From: Bradyrhizobium sp. | GTDB taxonomy: Bacteria; Pseudomonadota; Alphaproteobacteria; Rhizobiales; Xanthobacteraceae | Reading direction: 5' to 3' | Length of the DNA: 36,459 nt | NCBI GenBank assembly: GCA_028290305.1 | Contig: JAQGKC010000262.1 | Coordinates: 1-36,459 of the forward strand | Position numbers and translations under genes: made by a program | Shown here: positions 8,193 to 16,261 of the stretch, in pieces | How the letters are laid out: each line of letters opens with the position of its first letter | Numbering within the stretch: position 1 is the first letter of the stretch | Notes under the pieces: model-generated | Seen by the model: the letters and a program-made list of their open reading frames with translations, nothing else | Told to the model about the DNA's origin: nothing | The model's database searches: none

Positions 8193-9395
8193 CTAAACCG
8201 CTTCCGCCAAATCCGTCGCGCTCTGCAAATGGCTGTTGCTGTCCATCCGCGCATCGGTGACCGCCAGCAGCTTCGCCACCGTGTTGTGGCGGATCGCCAC
8301 CGGATTGCGCTCGTAGCCGCTGCGCTGGAAAAAATTCGACGTCGGGACCTGCTCGCGCAGTGCCTGCGGCATCGTCACCATATCGAGCCCGGTGCCGTCG
8401 CCGGTGAGATTCATCATTTCCAGTTCGGCAGCAGTGAGCGGGCGGGAATAGCCCTTGGCGCGCGCGAAGATGACCGAAGTCAGCAGCTTGTGGGTCTGCA
8501 GCAACGGGCCGACATCGATGTCCAGCACCATCGCATGCATCGCCCACCCCGCCGGCGTATCCCCGATCTTCTCGTGTTGCGACCAGTCGTCCGGCACCGA
8601 ACGCGCCAATGCCACCATCCGCTTCAGCACCGCGATCTTGTAGTCCATCGCCTTGCCCGGCGCGCCGGACAATTGCGCGGCCTTTGCCGTCAGTGCATGA
8701 ACGAATTCAGGGCCTTGCTCGGCGAGCAATTCGACGCTGTTGGTGGTGAGCAACTGGTTGTAGCCGATCGCGGTGGAAATGGCGCGCGTGCCGCCATGCT
8801 CGATGCCCGATTGCACGTCGTAATTGCCGGTGCCGCCGGTTTCGAACGAATAGACCCGCACCGCCTGCTCGCGCGTCAGCCCCGCCGCCGCCGCGACGCG
8901 GGCATATGCGCGCTTGAACTCGATTTCATTGGTGGGCCGCTGCGGTGTGAACTGGAAATGCTCTGCGGCCGCCTTCAAGAGATCGGCGACAACCGGAATA
9001 TATTTGCGCTCGCGGCGTGTCTCCCCCGGTTCGGAGGGCGACGGCTCCGGATTCACCGGCCGTTTCGGTCCTGTATAAACTGGCGGCTGCGTCAGCACAT
9101 AGTCATCGAGCCCGATGGCCTGGTGTTCGCGACGCTTGGCGTTCCGGCCGCGCCGCTTCTCGGCAATCGAGCTCCAATACGCGCTTGCTTCCTCCTCGAA
9201 CGCCGCACGCGCTTCCTGGTATTCTCTGAGCTTGCGGCGATATTCCGCGATCGCCTGCGGCGATGCTGCCTGCGCCATCGCGTTGGCCGGTGCAGTGGGC
9301 AGCGTAGCAGCATCCATGGCTGCCACCTGCGGTGCGATCAGCAGCAACGCCGCTGAAAGGCAACCGTAACAATAGCGAATCGCATGAGGGCGCAT
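8193..9395 (-). CDS. Secreted protein with a lysozyme/transglycosylase-like segment
   Basis: A 400-residue protein with an N-terminal signal sequence (to about residue 26, APQVAA), then a charged, probably helical region (residues 48-92) and a Pro-rich linker (103-125). The C-terminal domain (about 135-390) contains RVYSFETGGTGNYDVQSG around Glu185, and 25 residues later AIGYNQLL. That spacing and pattern recall lytic transglycosylases, where a catalytic Glu is followed by an AxGxMQ-type segment. I therefore suspect a peptidoglycan-acting or lysozyme-fold protein, but no standard family signature is complete. The ATG at 9393-9395 lacks a good ribosome binding site. The gene is alone, between the family B repeat and the Bug protein gene. 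Confidence 0.65.
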   Translation of the reverse strand: MRPHAIRYCYGCLSAALLLIAPQVAAMDAATLPTAPANAMAQAASPQAIAEYRRKLREYQEARAAFEEEASAYWSSIAEKRRGRNAKRREHQAIGLDDYVLTQPPVYTGPKRPVNPEPSPSEPGETRRERKYIPVVADLLKAAAEHFQFTPQRPTNEIEFKRAYARVAAAAGLTREQAVRVYSFETGGTGNYDVQSGIEHGGTRAISTAIGYNQLLTTNSVELLAEQGPEFVHALTAKAAQLSGAPGKAMDYKIAVLKRMVALARSVPDDWSQHEKIGDTPAGWAMHAMVLDIDVGPLLQTHKLLTSVIFARAKGYSRPLTAAELEMMNLTGDGTGLDMVTMPQALREQVPTSNFFQRSGYERNPVAIRHNTVAKLLAVTDARMDSNSHLQSATDLAEAV

Positions 9396-9462
9396 GTCGT
9401 TGTTGTAGCAAGCGCAGCGCGCAAGTCAGCCCCCGAAACACTACGGGGTGCCTCGTTGTCCC

Positions 9463-10434
9463 TCACTCCTGCTCGACGCCGCTGGCTTTGACGAGCCCCG
9501 ACCATTTCTTTTCATCCTTGTCGATGAAATCGGCATAGTCCTCCGGCGTGCACGGCGTGATCTCGGTGCCGTCTTGCGCCAGTTGTTTCTTGACCTCGTC
9601 GGAGGCGAGTGCGGCCCGCAATTCCGTGTTGAGTTTGTCGATAATGGGCCGCGGCGTACCGGCCGGCGCCACCAGGCCGTAATAAAGCGATGCCTCGAAT
9701 CCGCTCAGGCCCGCTTCGGCAATCGTCGGCACGTCCGGCATCAGGCCGCTGCGGGACTTCCCCGTCACCGCCAGCGCGCGCAACAGCCCGGCCGAGACGC
9801 TGGCGTGAACGGGAGGGATCGGCGCTAACGCCATCGGGATGTGCCCGCCCAGAAGATCCGTCAGCGCCGGCCCGGTCCCCTTATAAGGAATATGCACAAG
9901 CGTAATACCGGCGGAACGGGCGAAATATTCGCCGGTGATATGATTGACCGAACCGACGCCGGCAGAACCGAAATTGACCTTGCCGGGATTGGCCTTGGCA
10001 TAGGCGATCAGTTCGGCGACCGACTTGGCGGGAAATGAGGGATGCACCACCAGCACACTGGGCGCGTTGCCGATCATGCCGATCGGCGCGAAATCCTTGC
10101 GCGGATCGTAGCCGACATCCTTGTACAGCGACGGACCGATCGCGAGCGTGCCGGTATAGCCCAGCAGAAGGGTGTAGCCATCGGGATCGCTCTTCGCCAC
10201 GAACTTGGTACCGACGGTGCCGCCGGCGCCGGGACGGTTGTCGACGACGATACTTTGGCCAAGCAATTGACTCATCTTGTCGGCGATCACGCGGCCAACG
10301 ATCGAGGTGCTGCCGCCGGGCGCGAATGGAATCACCAGCGTGATCGTCCGGTCCGGAAAGGTTTGCGCCTGCGCCTCGGCCAATCCGCTGCCGAACACAG
10401 CGGCGGCGCAAAGTAATATCTTCCAGATATGCAT
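9463..10434 (-). CDS. Bug/TctC family tripartite transporter solute-binding protein
   Basis: A 323-residue periplasmic binding protein of the Bug family. After the signal peptide (ending AEAQAQ) comes TFPDRTITLVIPFAPGGSTS, the typical first strand and loop, then VDNRPGAGGTVGTKFVAKSDPDGYTLL, both diagnostic for Bug proteins. Later segments FGSAGVGSVNHITGE and HIPYKGTGPALTDLLGGHI form the ligand cleft. The ATG at 10432-10434 is used because GGGAGG lies about nine bases upstream and it opens a proper signal peptide; a longer frame from 10542 does not. No TctA or TctB membrane genes are present, so this is an orphan binding protein, as is common for this expanded family. The ligand is unknown, usually a carboxylate or similar small acid. 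Confidence 0.93.
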   Translation of the reverse strand: MHIWKILLCAAAVFGSGLAEAQAQTFPDRTITLVIPFAPGGSTSIVGRVIADKMSQLLGQSIVVDNRPGAGGTVGTKFVAKSDPDGYTLLLGYTGTLAIGPSLYKDVGYDPRKDFAPIGMIGNAPSVLVVHPSFPAKSVAELIAYAKANPGKVNFGSAGVGSVNHITGEYFARSAGITLVHIPYKGTGPALTDLLGGHIPMALAPIPPVHASVSAGLLRALAVTGKSRSGLMPDVPTIAEAGLSGFEASLYYGLVAPAGTPRPIIDKLNTELRAALASDEVKKQLAQDGTEITPCTPEDYADFIDKDEKKWSGLVKASGVEQE

Positions 10435-10528
10435 GGCGGAGAGCCTCCCGGGGATTATCGTTTTGTCTGGCGGCATCGTCGTCGAAAGATCCGGCGTCCG
10501 CAACCCGGCTTCCGGACAACGGCGCAGC

Positions 10529-11161
10529 CTACTTCCAGGCAAAGACCGGCTGCTCCAGCTCGGCGACGCGGGTATCGCGACCCGCCAGCACTTCGCGGAA
10601 CTGGTAGATCAACGCCGCCGTCGGTGCGTGGATGAATCGGCCGGCGTGACGAAACCGGATCACGCGGCGTGTGCTTTCCGGAATCGCGACAAAGTCGAAC
10701 GCGTCTGCCCGTTCAATATCCTCAAGCGCGATCCGATGCACCGACGCGACTTCCGCTGGATTGGGTGAGATGGCAGCACTCGTGGCCGCCCACAGCACCA
10801 CAGGCGTGATGAGATAACCGGACCGGGTCGGATAATCGTCGAGCAAGCCCAGGACGTCCTCGGGCCCAAGTTCAAGACCGAGCTCTTCATGAAGCTCGCG
10901 CAGCGCCGCCATGACGGGTGTCTCGCCCTCATCGCAGCGTCCGCCCGGCAGCGCCCATTGACTGCGGTGGGCGCGCAAACCCGCAGCGCGCAAGGTCAAT
11001 AGCATTGCCGTTCGGCCCGAGGCATCGTCCGTTTCGACGAGCGCGATGGCGACCGCGGCCCGCTTCAGCGCCGGCGCCGGTTCGCTCGCGGGCAGGCGCA
11101 CAAACGCCGCGCACAGCTCTGCGATATTCCGCCGGGTGGTATCATCGAATGGCCGGGTCAT
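10529..11161 (-). CDS. Nudix hydrolase, CoA pyrophosphatase-like
   Basis: A 210-residue protein with a perfect Nudix box at residues 74-96 (GRCDEG, E80, then RELHEELGL), which binds the divalent metal and cleaves nucleoside diphosphates linked to another group. The sequence just in front, LRAHRSQWALPGG, resembles the LRxHxGQxxFPGG element of CoA and NADH pyrophosphatases (NudL-like), so coenzyme A or an acyl-CoA derivative is a plausible substrate. The start ATG at 11159-11161 has only a weak GGG in front. It points toward the Bug gene, with a 94 bp gap, and is divergent from the thioesterase gene 78 bp away. A role in CoA turnover would fit the thioesterase neighbour, but that is an inference. 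Confidence 0.88.
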   Translation of the reverse strand: MTRPFDDTTRRNIAELCAAFVRLPASEPAPALKRAAVAIALVETDDASGRTAMLLTLRAAGLRAHRSQWALPGGRCDEGETPVMAALRELHEELGLELGPEDVLGLLDDYPTRSGYLITPVVLWAATSAAISPNPAEVASVHRIALEDIERADAFDFVAIPESTRRVIRFRHAGRFIHAPTAALIYQFREVLAGRDTRVAELEQPVFAWK

Positions 11162-11239
11162 CCCGCTTGACTACAACACGTCGGCGAATGATGAAATGAC
11201 CGGGAATCTCAAATCTCACCGACACTGGAAAACCCTGAC

Positions 11240-11665
11240 ATGACGGACGTGGCCGCGGAGAAGCTCAAATCCGATGGCTGGTCTATCATCGAAACCACGG
11301 GATTCCTCAACCTGGTCGGGCCGCTGTGGCAGCGGGTTGTCGATGGCGAGCACGAATACGCGCTGGTTGCGCAGGACAAGCACCATAACCGCCGCGGCCT
11401 GGTGCAGGGCGGCCTCTTGATGACCTTCGCGGACCGCGCCTGCGGCATGACGGCGCGATATGTATCGGGCCGCCCGACGCTGGCGACGGTTCAGCTCGAC
11501 GTTCATTTTGTCGATAGCGGAAAAATCGGCGAGACTTTGCTGGCCAGGCCGCGGGTGGTCCGAACCACCCGCAGTCTCATTTTCGTGACCACGGAGGTGA
11601 CCGCGAACAGCCGTGTTATCGTCATGGCCAACGGCGTGTTCAAGATCTTGAAGAACGATACGTGA
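11240..11665 (+). CDS. PaaI-like hot-dog fold thioesterase
   Basis: A 141-residue protein with the hot-dog thioesterase layout: HHNRRGLVQGGLLMTFADRACG around residues 47-68, corresponding to the HxxxxxHGG helix of PaaI-type acyl-CoA thioesterases, followed by the strands VQLDVHFVDSG and ARPRVVRTTRSLIFVTTEV. The usual HGG is VQGG here, so the His is missing while the two glycines and the acidic residue (Asp of FAD) remain. It would hydrolyse an acyl-CoA ester as a homo-oligomer in the cytosol. Its TGA stop lies 26 bp before the ATG of the aldo/keto reductase gene, so the two are probably cotranscribed. Confidence 0.86.
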   Translation: MTDVAAEKLKSDGWSIIETTGFLNLVGPLWQRVVDGEHEYALVAQDKHHNRRGLVQGGLLMTFADRACGMTARYVSGRPTLATVQLDVHFVDSGKIGETLLARPRVVRTTRSLIFVTTEVTANSRVIVMANGVFKILKNDT

Positions 11666-11691
11666 TGCTTTCTCGTACGAGGGACCAACCG

Positions 11692-12705
11692 ATGCAATAT
11701 CGTCAACTCGGCCGCAGCGGCCTGAAGATCTCGCCAATCTGCCTGGGCACCATGATGTTCGGCGGGCCGGCCGATGAAGCGACCTCGACGCGGATCGTCG
11801 CGAAAGCGCGCGAGGCCGGCGTCAACTTCATCGATACTGCGGACGCTTATAATGGCGGCAATTCGGAGCAGGTGGTCGGCCGCGCCATCAGCAATAACCG
11901 GCAAAACTGGATTCTCGCCACCAAGCTTGCCAACCCGATGGGCGACGATCCCAATCGCGGCGGGTTATCGCGTCGCTGGGTATTGCGGGCCGCGGCGGAA
12001 AGCCTGAAGCGGCTCGGCACCGACTACATCGACATCTACTATCTGCACAAGGAAGATCATTCGACGCCGCTGGAAGAGACCGTGCGCGCGATGGGCGAAC
12101 TGATCCGGCAGGGCAAGGTGCGCTATTTCGGCGTCTCGAATTACCGGGCCTGGCGGGTCGCCGAAATCTGCAATATCTGCGACCGCCTCGGTATCGATCG
12201 CCCGATCGTCAGCCAGCCCTATTACAATGCGATGAACCGCATGCCCGAGGTCGAGCATTTCCCGGCCTGCGGATATTACGGCCTCGGCATCGTGCCCTAC
12301 AGCCCGCTGGCGCGCGGCGTGCTGACCGGCAAATACCGACCGGACGCGCCGCCCGACAAGGACAGCCGCGCAGGCCGCAACGATACCCGCATGATGCAGA
12401 CCGAATGGCGGCCGGAATCGCTTCAATTGGCGCAGGAGATCAGGCAGCACGCCGAGGCAAAGGGCATCACCGCAGGACAATTCGCGGTGTCATGGGTGCT
12501 GAACTCTTCCTTCGTCAGCGCCGTGATTGCCGGTCCACGCACCGAAGAACAGTGGGACGATTACCTGCGCGCGCTCGACTATCGCTTCACCGCCGAGGAC
12601 GAAGCGTTGATAGACCGGCTCGTCGCCAGCGGCCATCCCTCGACGCCAGGTTTTAATGATCCGGCTTATCCGATCGAGGGGCGAAGGGCGCGGACGGCGA
12701 AGTGA
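11692..12705 (+). CDS. Aldo/keto reductase
   Basis: A 337-residue (beta/alpha)8-barrel oxidoreductase using NADPH. It starts MQYRQLGRSGLKISPICLGT and keeps the catalytic tetrad: Asp and Tyr in NFIDTADAYNGGNSEQ, Lys in ILATKLANP and His in YIDIYYLHKEDHSTP. The later segments GVSNYRAWRV, VPYSPLARGVLTGKY and VIAGPRTEEQW are typical of the YajO/Tas-like branch. The ATG at 11692 has GAGGGA seven bases upstream; an upstream GTG at 11662 overlaps the previous stop but would add residues not seen in the family. It follows the thioesterase gene closely. The substrate is not predictable; aldehydes or ketones are reduced to alcohols. Confidence 0.92.
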   Translation: MQYRQLGRSGLKISPICLGTMMFGGPADEATSTRIVAKAREAGVNFIDTADAYNGGNSEQVVGRAISNNRQNWILATKLANPMGDDPNRGGLSRRWVLRAAAESLKRLGTDYIDIYYLHKEDHSTPLEETVRAMGELIRQGKVRYFGVSNYRAWRVAEICNICDRLGIDRPIVSQPYYNAMNRMPEVEHFPACGYYGLGIVPYSPLARGVLTGKYRPDAPPDKDSRAGRNDTRMMQTEWRPESLQLAQEIRQHAEAKGITAGQFAVSWVLNSSFVSAVIAGPRTEEQWDDYLRALDYRFTAEDEALIDRLVASGHPSTPGFNDPAYPIEGRRARTAK

Positions 12706-12798
12706 AAAAAATCGTGGCTATTCGAACCTAAAAGGCGCAATGCGAGGGCCCGCAGGATGTTCTGCAAACTCGCAAACACCTGACGCAAAGGAATCTTC

Positions 12799-12978
12799 AT
12801 GCAAATTCTTTCTCCGCGCCACGTCAAAACCGAAGAGTCGCTGCGTCTCGGCGTGGTGTCGGGCTGGTACAGCACCAAGGTGAGTGGCACGTTCGTCACC
12901 GGCCCTCACCCCACGCAGGAAGATTGCCTTTCGAAAATCGCCGAGCTCAACCCACCGACGGCCAAGAAGAAATTTTGA
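12799..12978 (+). CDS. Small hypothetical protein, 59 residues
   Basis: A short open frame with good support: AAGGA about six bases before ATG at 12799, stop TGA at 12976-12978. The protein starts MQILSPRHVKTEESLRLG, then has VVSGWYSTKVSGTFVTGPH, PTQEDCLSKIAEL and a lysine-rich end PPTAKKKF. It has no signal peptide or membrane segment. Codons look like those of neighbouring genes, with G or C in most third positions. It lies 94 bp after the aldo/keto reductase gene and runs convergently into the GGDEF-EAL gene, whose stop is 19 bp away. No family or function is recognised. Confidence 0.65.
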   Translation: MQILSPRHVKTEESLRLGVVSGWYSTKVSGTFVTGPHPTQEDCLSKIAELNPPTAKKKF

Positions 12979-12996
12979 GAGCCGTTGGCCGGCCGT

Positions 12997-14847
12997 TCAA
13001 ACGCTGCTTGTGACCAGTTCAGCTTGCGCAGCGAATGACGCGCGCAACCTCTCGGCCGACATCGGACGGGCCAGGAGAAACCCCTGCAAAAGGTCGCAGC
13101 CAAGCTCCTGCAGCAGCTGATCGTGCTCCGTCGTCTCGACGCCTTCCACGGCGACTCGCAAGCCGCAGGCTTGCGCAAGCAGGATCATTCCACTTAGAAG
13201 CTCCCGGCGCTTGTCGTGTTCCTCCAGAAAACTCCGGTCGATCTTGACGACGTTGCAGGACAGCTGCTGAAGGTAGCTGAGATTCGCATGACCGGATCCG
13301 AAGTCGTCGATCCACAATTCGACGCCGAGCGCCTTGAGCCCCAATAGGGTTTCGCGAACGTCGTCGGATTTTTCAAGAAGCAGCCCTTCCGTCAATTCCA
13401 GGACAAGCCGCCGGGGCGCAAGGCCGGTATCGGCAAGGATTCGTGCGACGGTCGCCACCAGCGCCGGCTGGCTGAGATTCAAAGGCGAGAGATTGACGCT
13501 GACCTGAACAGACTCGGGCCAAGCCATCGCTTCGACGCATGCGTGCGACAGCACCCACTCCGTGAGCGGGCCGATAAATCCGCTGTCCTCGGCGGCAGGA
13601 ATGAAGTCGATTGGCGATACGGCACCCCGGACGGGATCATTCCACCGCAAAAGCGCTTCGCAGGCGATAAGACGTCTCGTTCCGGTGTCGTAGATTGGCT
13701 GATAATTCAGATGCAGGTGACCGGCATGCATGGCCGCGCGCAGGTCGTTGGCCAGATTGGCGGCATTCCGCAACAACTGCATTCCAGACGATTCTGGCCG
13801 CCTCTTTCGTGACGGCATCAGAAGCGGCGATCCCGGATTCGTCTGAACTGTCAGGGAATGGTCGAAGAGGCGTGGAACGCCAAGGCCGGCGCTTTTTGCA
13901 GCGTAGAGCGCTTTGTCGGCCAACGACAGGATGGCTTCCGGGTCGTCCGCGTGGGCGGGCGCACAGGCAATACCGATGCTGACGCCAACACTCGCCTCGC
14001 CGAAACGGTCAAGCTGATAGCTGCCGCTCAGTGCCATCGTAATTCGTTGGGCGGTGGCGACCGCTTCGGCGGCCAAAACGCCCAGCAGAAGCACGGCGAA
14101 TTCGTCGCCGCCGAGCCGGGCGGCTGTATCGCCTTTGCGAAGATTGAGCAAAAGGCGCCTGCCGACTTCCTTGAGCAGTAAATCGCCGGCGGCGTGACCA
14201 AACCGGTCATTGACCTCCTTGAAGCCATCGAGGTCCAGGCAAAGGAGAGCGCACTGATTATCTTCACGCGCGGCAGCCAGGGCCTCGTTCAGCCTTTCGT
14301 TGAACAGGAGTCGATTGGGAAGCTCGGTCAGAACATCATGCTGTGCGAGGAACTTGATCTGAGATTCCGAGCGGCGCCGTTCCGTGATGTCTTCATAGGT
14401 GCAAACCCATCCGCCGTCCTGGAGCGGTTGGTGGTGGATTGCGATCAAGCGACCGTCGCCCAGTTCCTGGAGAAAGGTGTTGGGTTGGCGCTTGTCGATA
14501 TGCGACTTCCGTTCCCGATAAATATCTTCGACCGTGCGCCCCGGATAATTGCCGATCGCACAACTGTTGGCGAGGATGTCGTAGAAAGGCATCCCCATGC
14601 GCAAACTCGACAGCGGCTGACTGTAGATACGGCAAAATTGTTCGTTAACAAGTTGCAAACGGTCCTGCGCGTCATAGAGACAAATGCCCTGAGGCATGTT
14701 TACGACGGCCTGTTCGAAACGCTGGCGAAACGTTCCCGGCGGAGCAAAGCGCCAGGACAGATCGTACCACACGACAGAGCCGAGCCGGGACAGCTTGCGA
14801 TGAGCCGCATCCACCTGCCTCATGCACTTTTCAAGTAGAGACGGCAT
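12997..14847 (-). CDS. PAS-GGDEF-EAL c-di-GMP signalling protein
   Basis: A 616-residue cytosolic protein. A PAS domain spans about residues 45-155 (QAVVNMPQGICLYDAQDRLQ to YEDITERRR). The GGDEF diguanylate cyclase domain follows (about 165-330), with an intact LGGDEFA at 245-251 and an inhibitory-site RxxD at 237-240 exactly five residues before it. The EAL phosphodiesterase domain (about 365-610) has EALLR at 397-401, DDFGSG, VVKIDRSF and VEGVETTEH. Both active sites appear complete, so it could make and break c-di-GMP, with the PAS domain sensing the signal. The start ATG at 14845-14847 has GAGGG upstream; ATG at 14821-14823 is an alternative. It lies just behind a relic of a LuxR-type regulator. 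Confidence 0.93.
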   Translation of the reverse strand: MPSLLEKCMRQVDAAHRKLSRLGSVVWYDLSWRFAPPGTFRQRFEQAVVNMPQGICLYDAQDRLQLVNEQFCRIYSQPLSSLRMGMPFYDILANSCAIGNYPGRTVEDIYRERKSHIDKRQPNTFLQELGDGRLIAIHHQPLQDGGWVCTYEDITERRRSESQIKFLAQHDVLTELPNRLLFNERLNEALAAAREDNQCALLCLDLDGFKEVNDRFGHAAGDLLLKEVGRRLLLNLRKGDTAARLGGDEFAVLLLGVLAAEAVATAQRITMALSGSYQLDRFGEASVGVSIGIACAPAHADDPEAILSLADKALYAAKSAGLGVPRLFDHSLTVQTNPGSPLLMPSRKRRPESSGMQLLRNAANLANDLRAAMHAGHLHLNYQPIYDTGTRRLIACEALLRWNDPVRGAVSPIDFIPAAEDSGFIGPLTEWVLSHACVEAMAWPESVQVSVNLSPLNLSQPALVATVARILADTGLAPRRLVLELTEGLLLEKSDDVRETLLGLKALGVELWIDDFGSGHANLSYLQQLSCNVVKIDRSFLEEHDKRRELLSGMILLAQACGLRVAVEGVETTEHDQLLQELGCDLLQGFLLARPMSAERLRASFAAQAELVTSSV

Positions 14848-14984
14848 CTGAAGGAGCCCTCGGGCAAAATGCGCAATGCCCGTTTAGATCATGAAAGGCT
14901 TCTGATTTGCTTAAGCCGACCGGGTTGGGCGCGTCGAACCCTTCGTGCTGGCAGCAACGTGGTTAGCGGCCTACTTTGTCGCCC

Positions 14985-15086
14985 CCCAATTGCCGCAGCG
15001 AGTCCAAAGAACTGCGCCAGCCGATCGAGAACATTGGGCCACATGTCGGGAACTGCGGCGGCTTCGTAGATCCCGCAAAGTGGCAA
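14985..15086 (-). pseudogene. Relic of a LuxR-type regulator N-terminus
   Basis: On the minus strand this piece reads GIYEAAAVPDMWPNVLDRLA, closely matching LIYEAAAVPDKWPAVLDSLA at the start of the intact regulator at 16262-17362. The DNA of the two stretches is also clearly similar: I count roughly 42 matches in 50 bp. After about 30 residues the similarity fades into an Arg-rich nonsense tail that stops near 14889, and no helix-turn-helix part remains before the GGDEF-EAL gene. I read it as the leftover of a duplicated regulator gene, cut off after its first 30 codons. Confidence 0.6.
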
Positions 15087-15194
15087 CGCCGCTGGATTTA
15101 CTGATTTTTCACTAGTCCGTTAATTACCGCGAGAATTTTACTCTTCTGAGATATTAGCAATATTGAATCAGGTTTGAACGACCTGAGACGAGCT

Positions 15195-15491
15195 ATGTCA
15201 AACCGAAGCGCTGCAGGTTTACTGCTTGACCATACTCATTGTCGCGCGATTTGCGATGAGATTGGGGAGAGGCTTCGTGACATCCTCAAACGGGAAGTTT
15301 TAGAAACCCCGCCACGCTTGCTCGAGTTGATTGATAAACTCGCCCAGTTGGAGATCAAGGAGATCTCCCAATTGGAGCATGCGCCCTCGCTCGTGCCATC
15401 CATCGACGAGATGACTGTTGCGCGAAGCCGCGAACCCTCAAATCGGGTTAAGCGGTCAGCCGGTCTGGCACGGCTTGCCACCAATCGCTGA
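15195..15491 (+). CDS. Small hypothetical protein, 98 residues
   Basis: The frame from ATG at 15195 encodes MSNRSAAGLLLDHTHCRAICDEIGERLRDIL, then two predicted helices (LETPPRLLELIDKLAQLE, EISQLEHAPSLVPSIDEM) and an Arg-rich tail. The sequence is leucine- and acid-rich and looks like a genuine small helical protein rather than a random frame. The upstream stretch 15100-15194 is AT-rich, as expected for a promoter. The last 44 bases overlap the 3' end of the minus-strand gene at 15448-16071, and the tail residues there look less protein-like, so the native C-terminus may have been altered. No family is recognised with certainty. Confidence 0.55.
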   Translation: MSNRSAAGLLLDHTHCRAICDEIGERLRDILKREVLETPPRLLELIDKLAQLEIKEISQLEHAPSLVPSIDEMTVARSREPSNRVKRSAGLARLATNR

Positions 15492-16071
15492 TCAGCTTCT
15501 GCCGGCTCTTGAATTGAACAGAGAGATCGGCGAACGGCCGTTTCTTCGCGGGAATAACGCCCTCGATCTTGCCGATGGCGATCGCGCCTTCCTGCGCATC
15601 TTCCTCGCCGCTGAATCGATGAATTTCGAAGCCACGATAATTGGGCATCATGTTTTGAAAGCCGAGATGCGCCAGCCAGCTGAGCTGCAATAGTTCGTTG
15701 AGCGTGAGATCGATCCGGATCTTTCCCTCCGCGGGCGCTTTCCGTCTGATGCCGGCAGCATGTCCCTTCAGCCAGCATGCCTCGCCAATCGCGTCGCCGG
15801 CGATCCAGAGTTGCGCGTGATAAGGATCGGTCGCTTCCTTGCTCGTTTTCCGTCTCGCAGTGAAGGCTTTGGCCAGCTTGAGGGCTTTTGCCACGCGCTC
15901 GGGAACAGTCTGACCTTCAAGTTCGTAGTGAGAGCTAATACCCCTGACGATCTCGCGTGTGGCTTCTTCCATGCCTCGGAGACGCCCCTTCTCAAAATAT
16001 GACTTTGCGCAGGACCAGCCAGCAACAACGAATGCGACCAGCAGGCCGCCAAGCAGCAAAAGAATATCCAC
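15448..16071 (-). CDS. Hypothetical protein with N-terminal membrane anchor
   Basis: A 207-residue protein. It opens with one hydrophobic helix (MDILLLLGGLLVAFVVAGWS), then a soluble region with GRLRGMEEATREIVRGISSHYE, a basic helix around residues 65-80, and a C-terminal half containing LTLNELLQLSWLAHLGFQNMMPNYRGFEIHRFSGEEDAQ. The single helix probably anchors it to the inner membrane with the rest in the cytoplasm, because positive residues follow the helix. I do not recognise the family. It is convergent with, and overlaps by 44 bp, the small gene at 15195. Confidence 0.65.
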   Translation of the reverse strand: MDILLLLGGLLVAFVVAGWSCAKSYFEKGRLRGMEEATREIVRGISSHYELEGQTVPERVAKALKLAKAFTARRKTSKEATDPYHAQLWIAGDAIGEACWLKGHAAGIRRKAPAEGKIRIDLTLNELLQLSWLAHLGFQNMMPNYRGFEIHRFSGEEDAQEGAIAIGKIEGVIPAKKRPFADLSVQFKSRQKLISDWWQAVPDRLTA

Positions 16072-16261
16072 GGCCCCCGACCCCTACCTTGGCCCGAAGT
16101 ATATTCGAGCACATCCCCGCGTTTAAATTAGGCGATTTTCGTTAATGCAATCGTAAGGGGCAGTGGCGCAGCGCGAGCGGCTAAGTTGCAGCGGGTTTCG
16201 TGGACGGGTCGCCTCCGATACGGCGCTCGCCGTTGAAATGATCGAGCGGTTGACGCCCGCT

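Noticed and set aside
8229..9356. 375-codon open frame opposite the lysozyme-like gene
   Set aside because: The minus-strand protein has a signal peptide and a structured domain; the antisense frame is Arg/His-rich noise.
14889..14984. Rest of the short frame after the LuxR-like relic
   Set aside because: Arg-rich sequence with no similarity to the intact regulator; treated as nonsense after the break.
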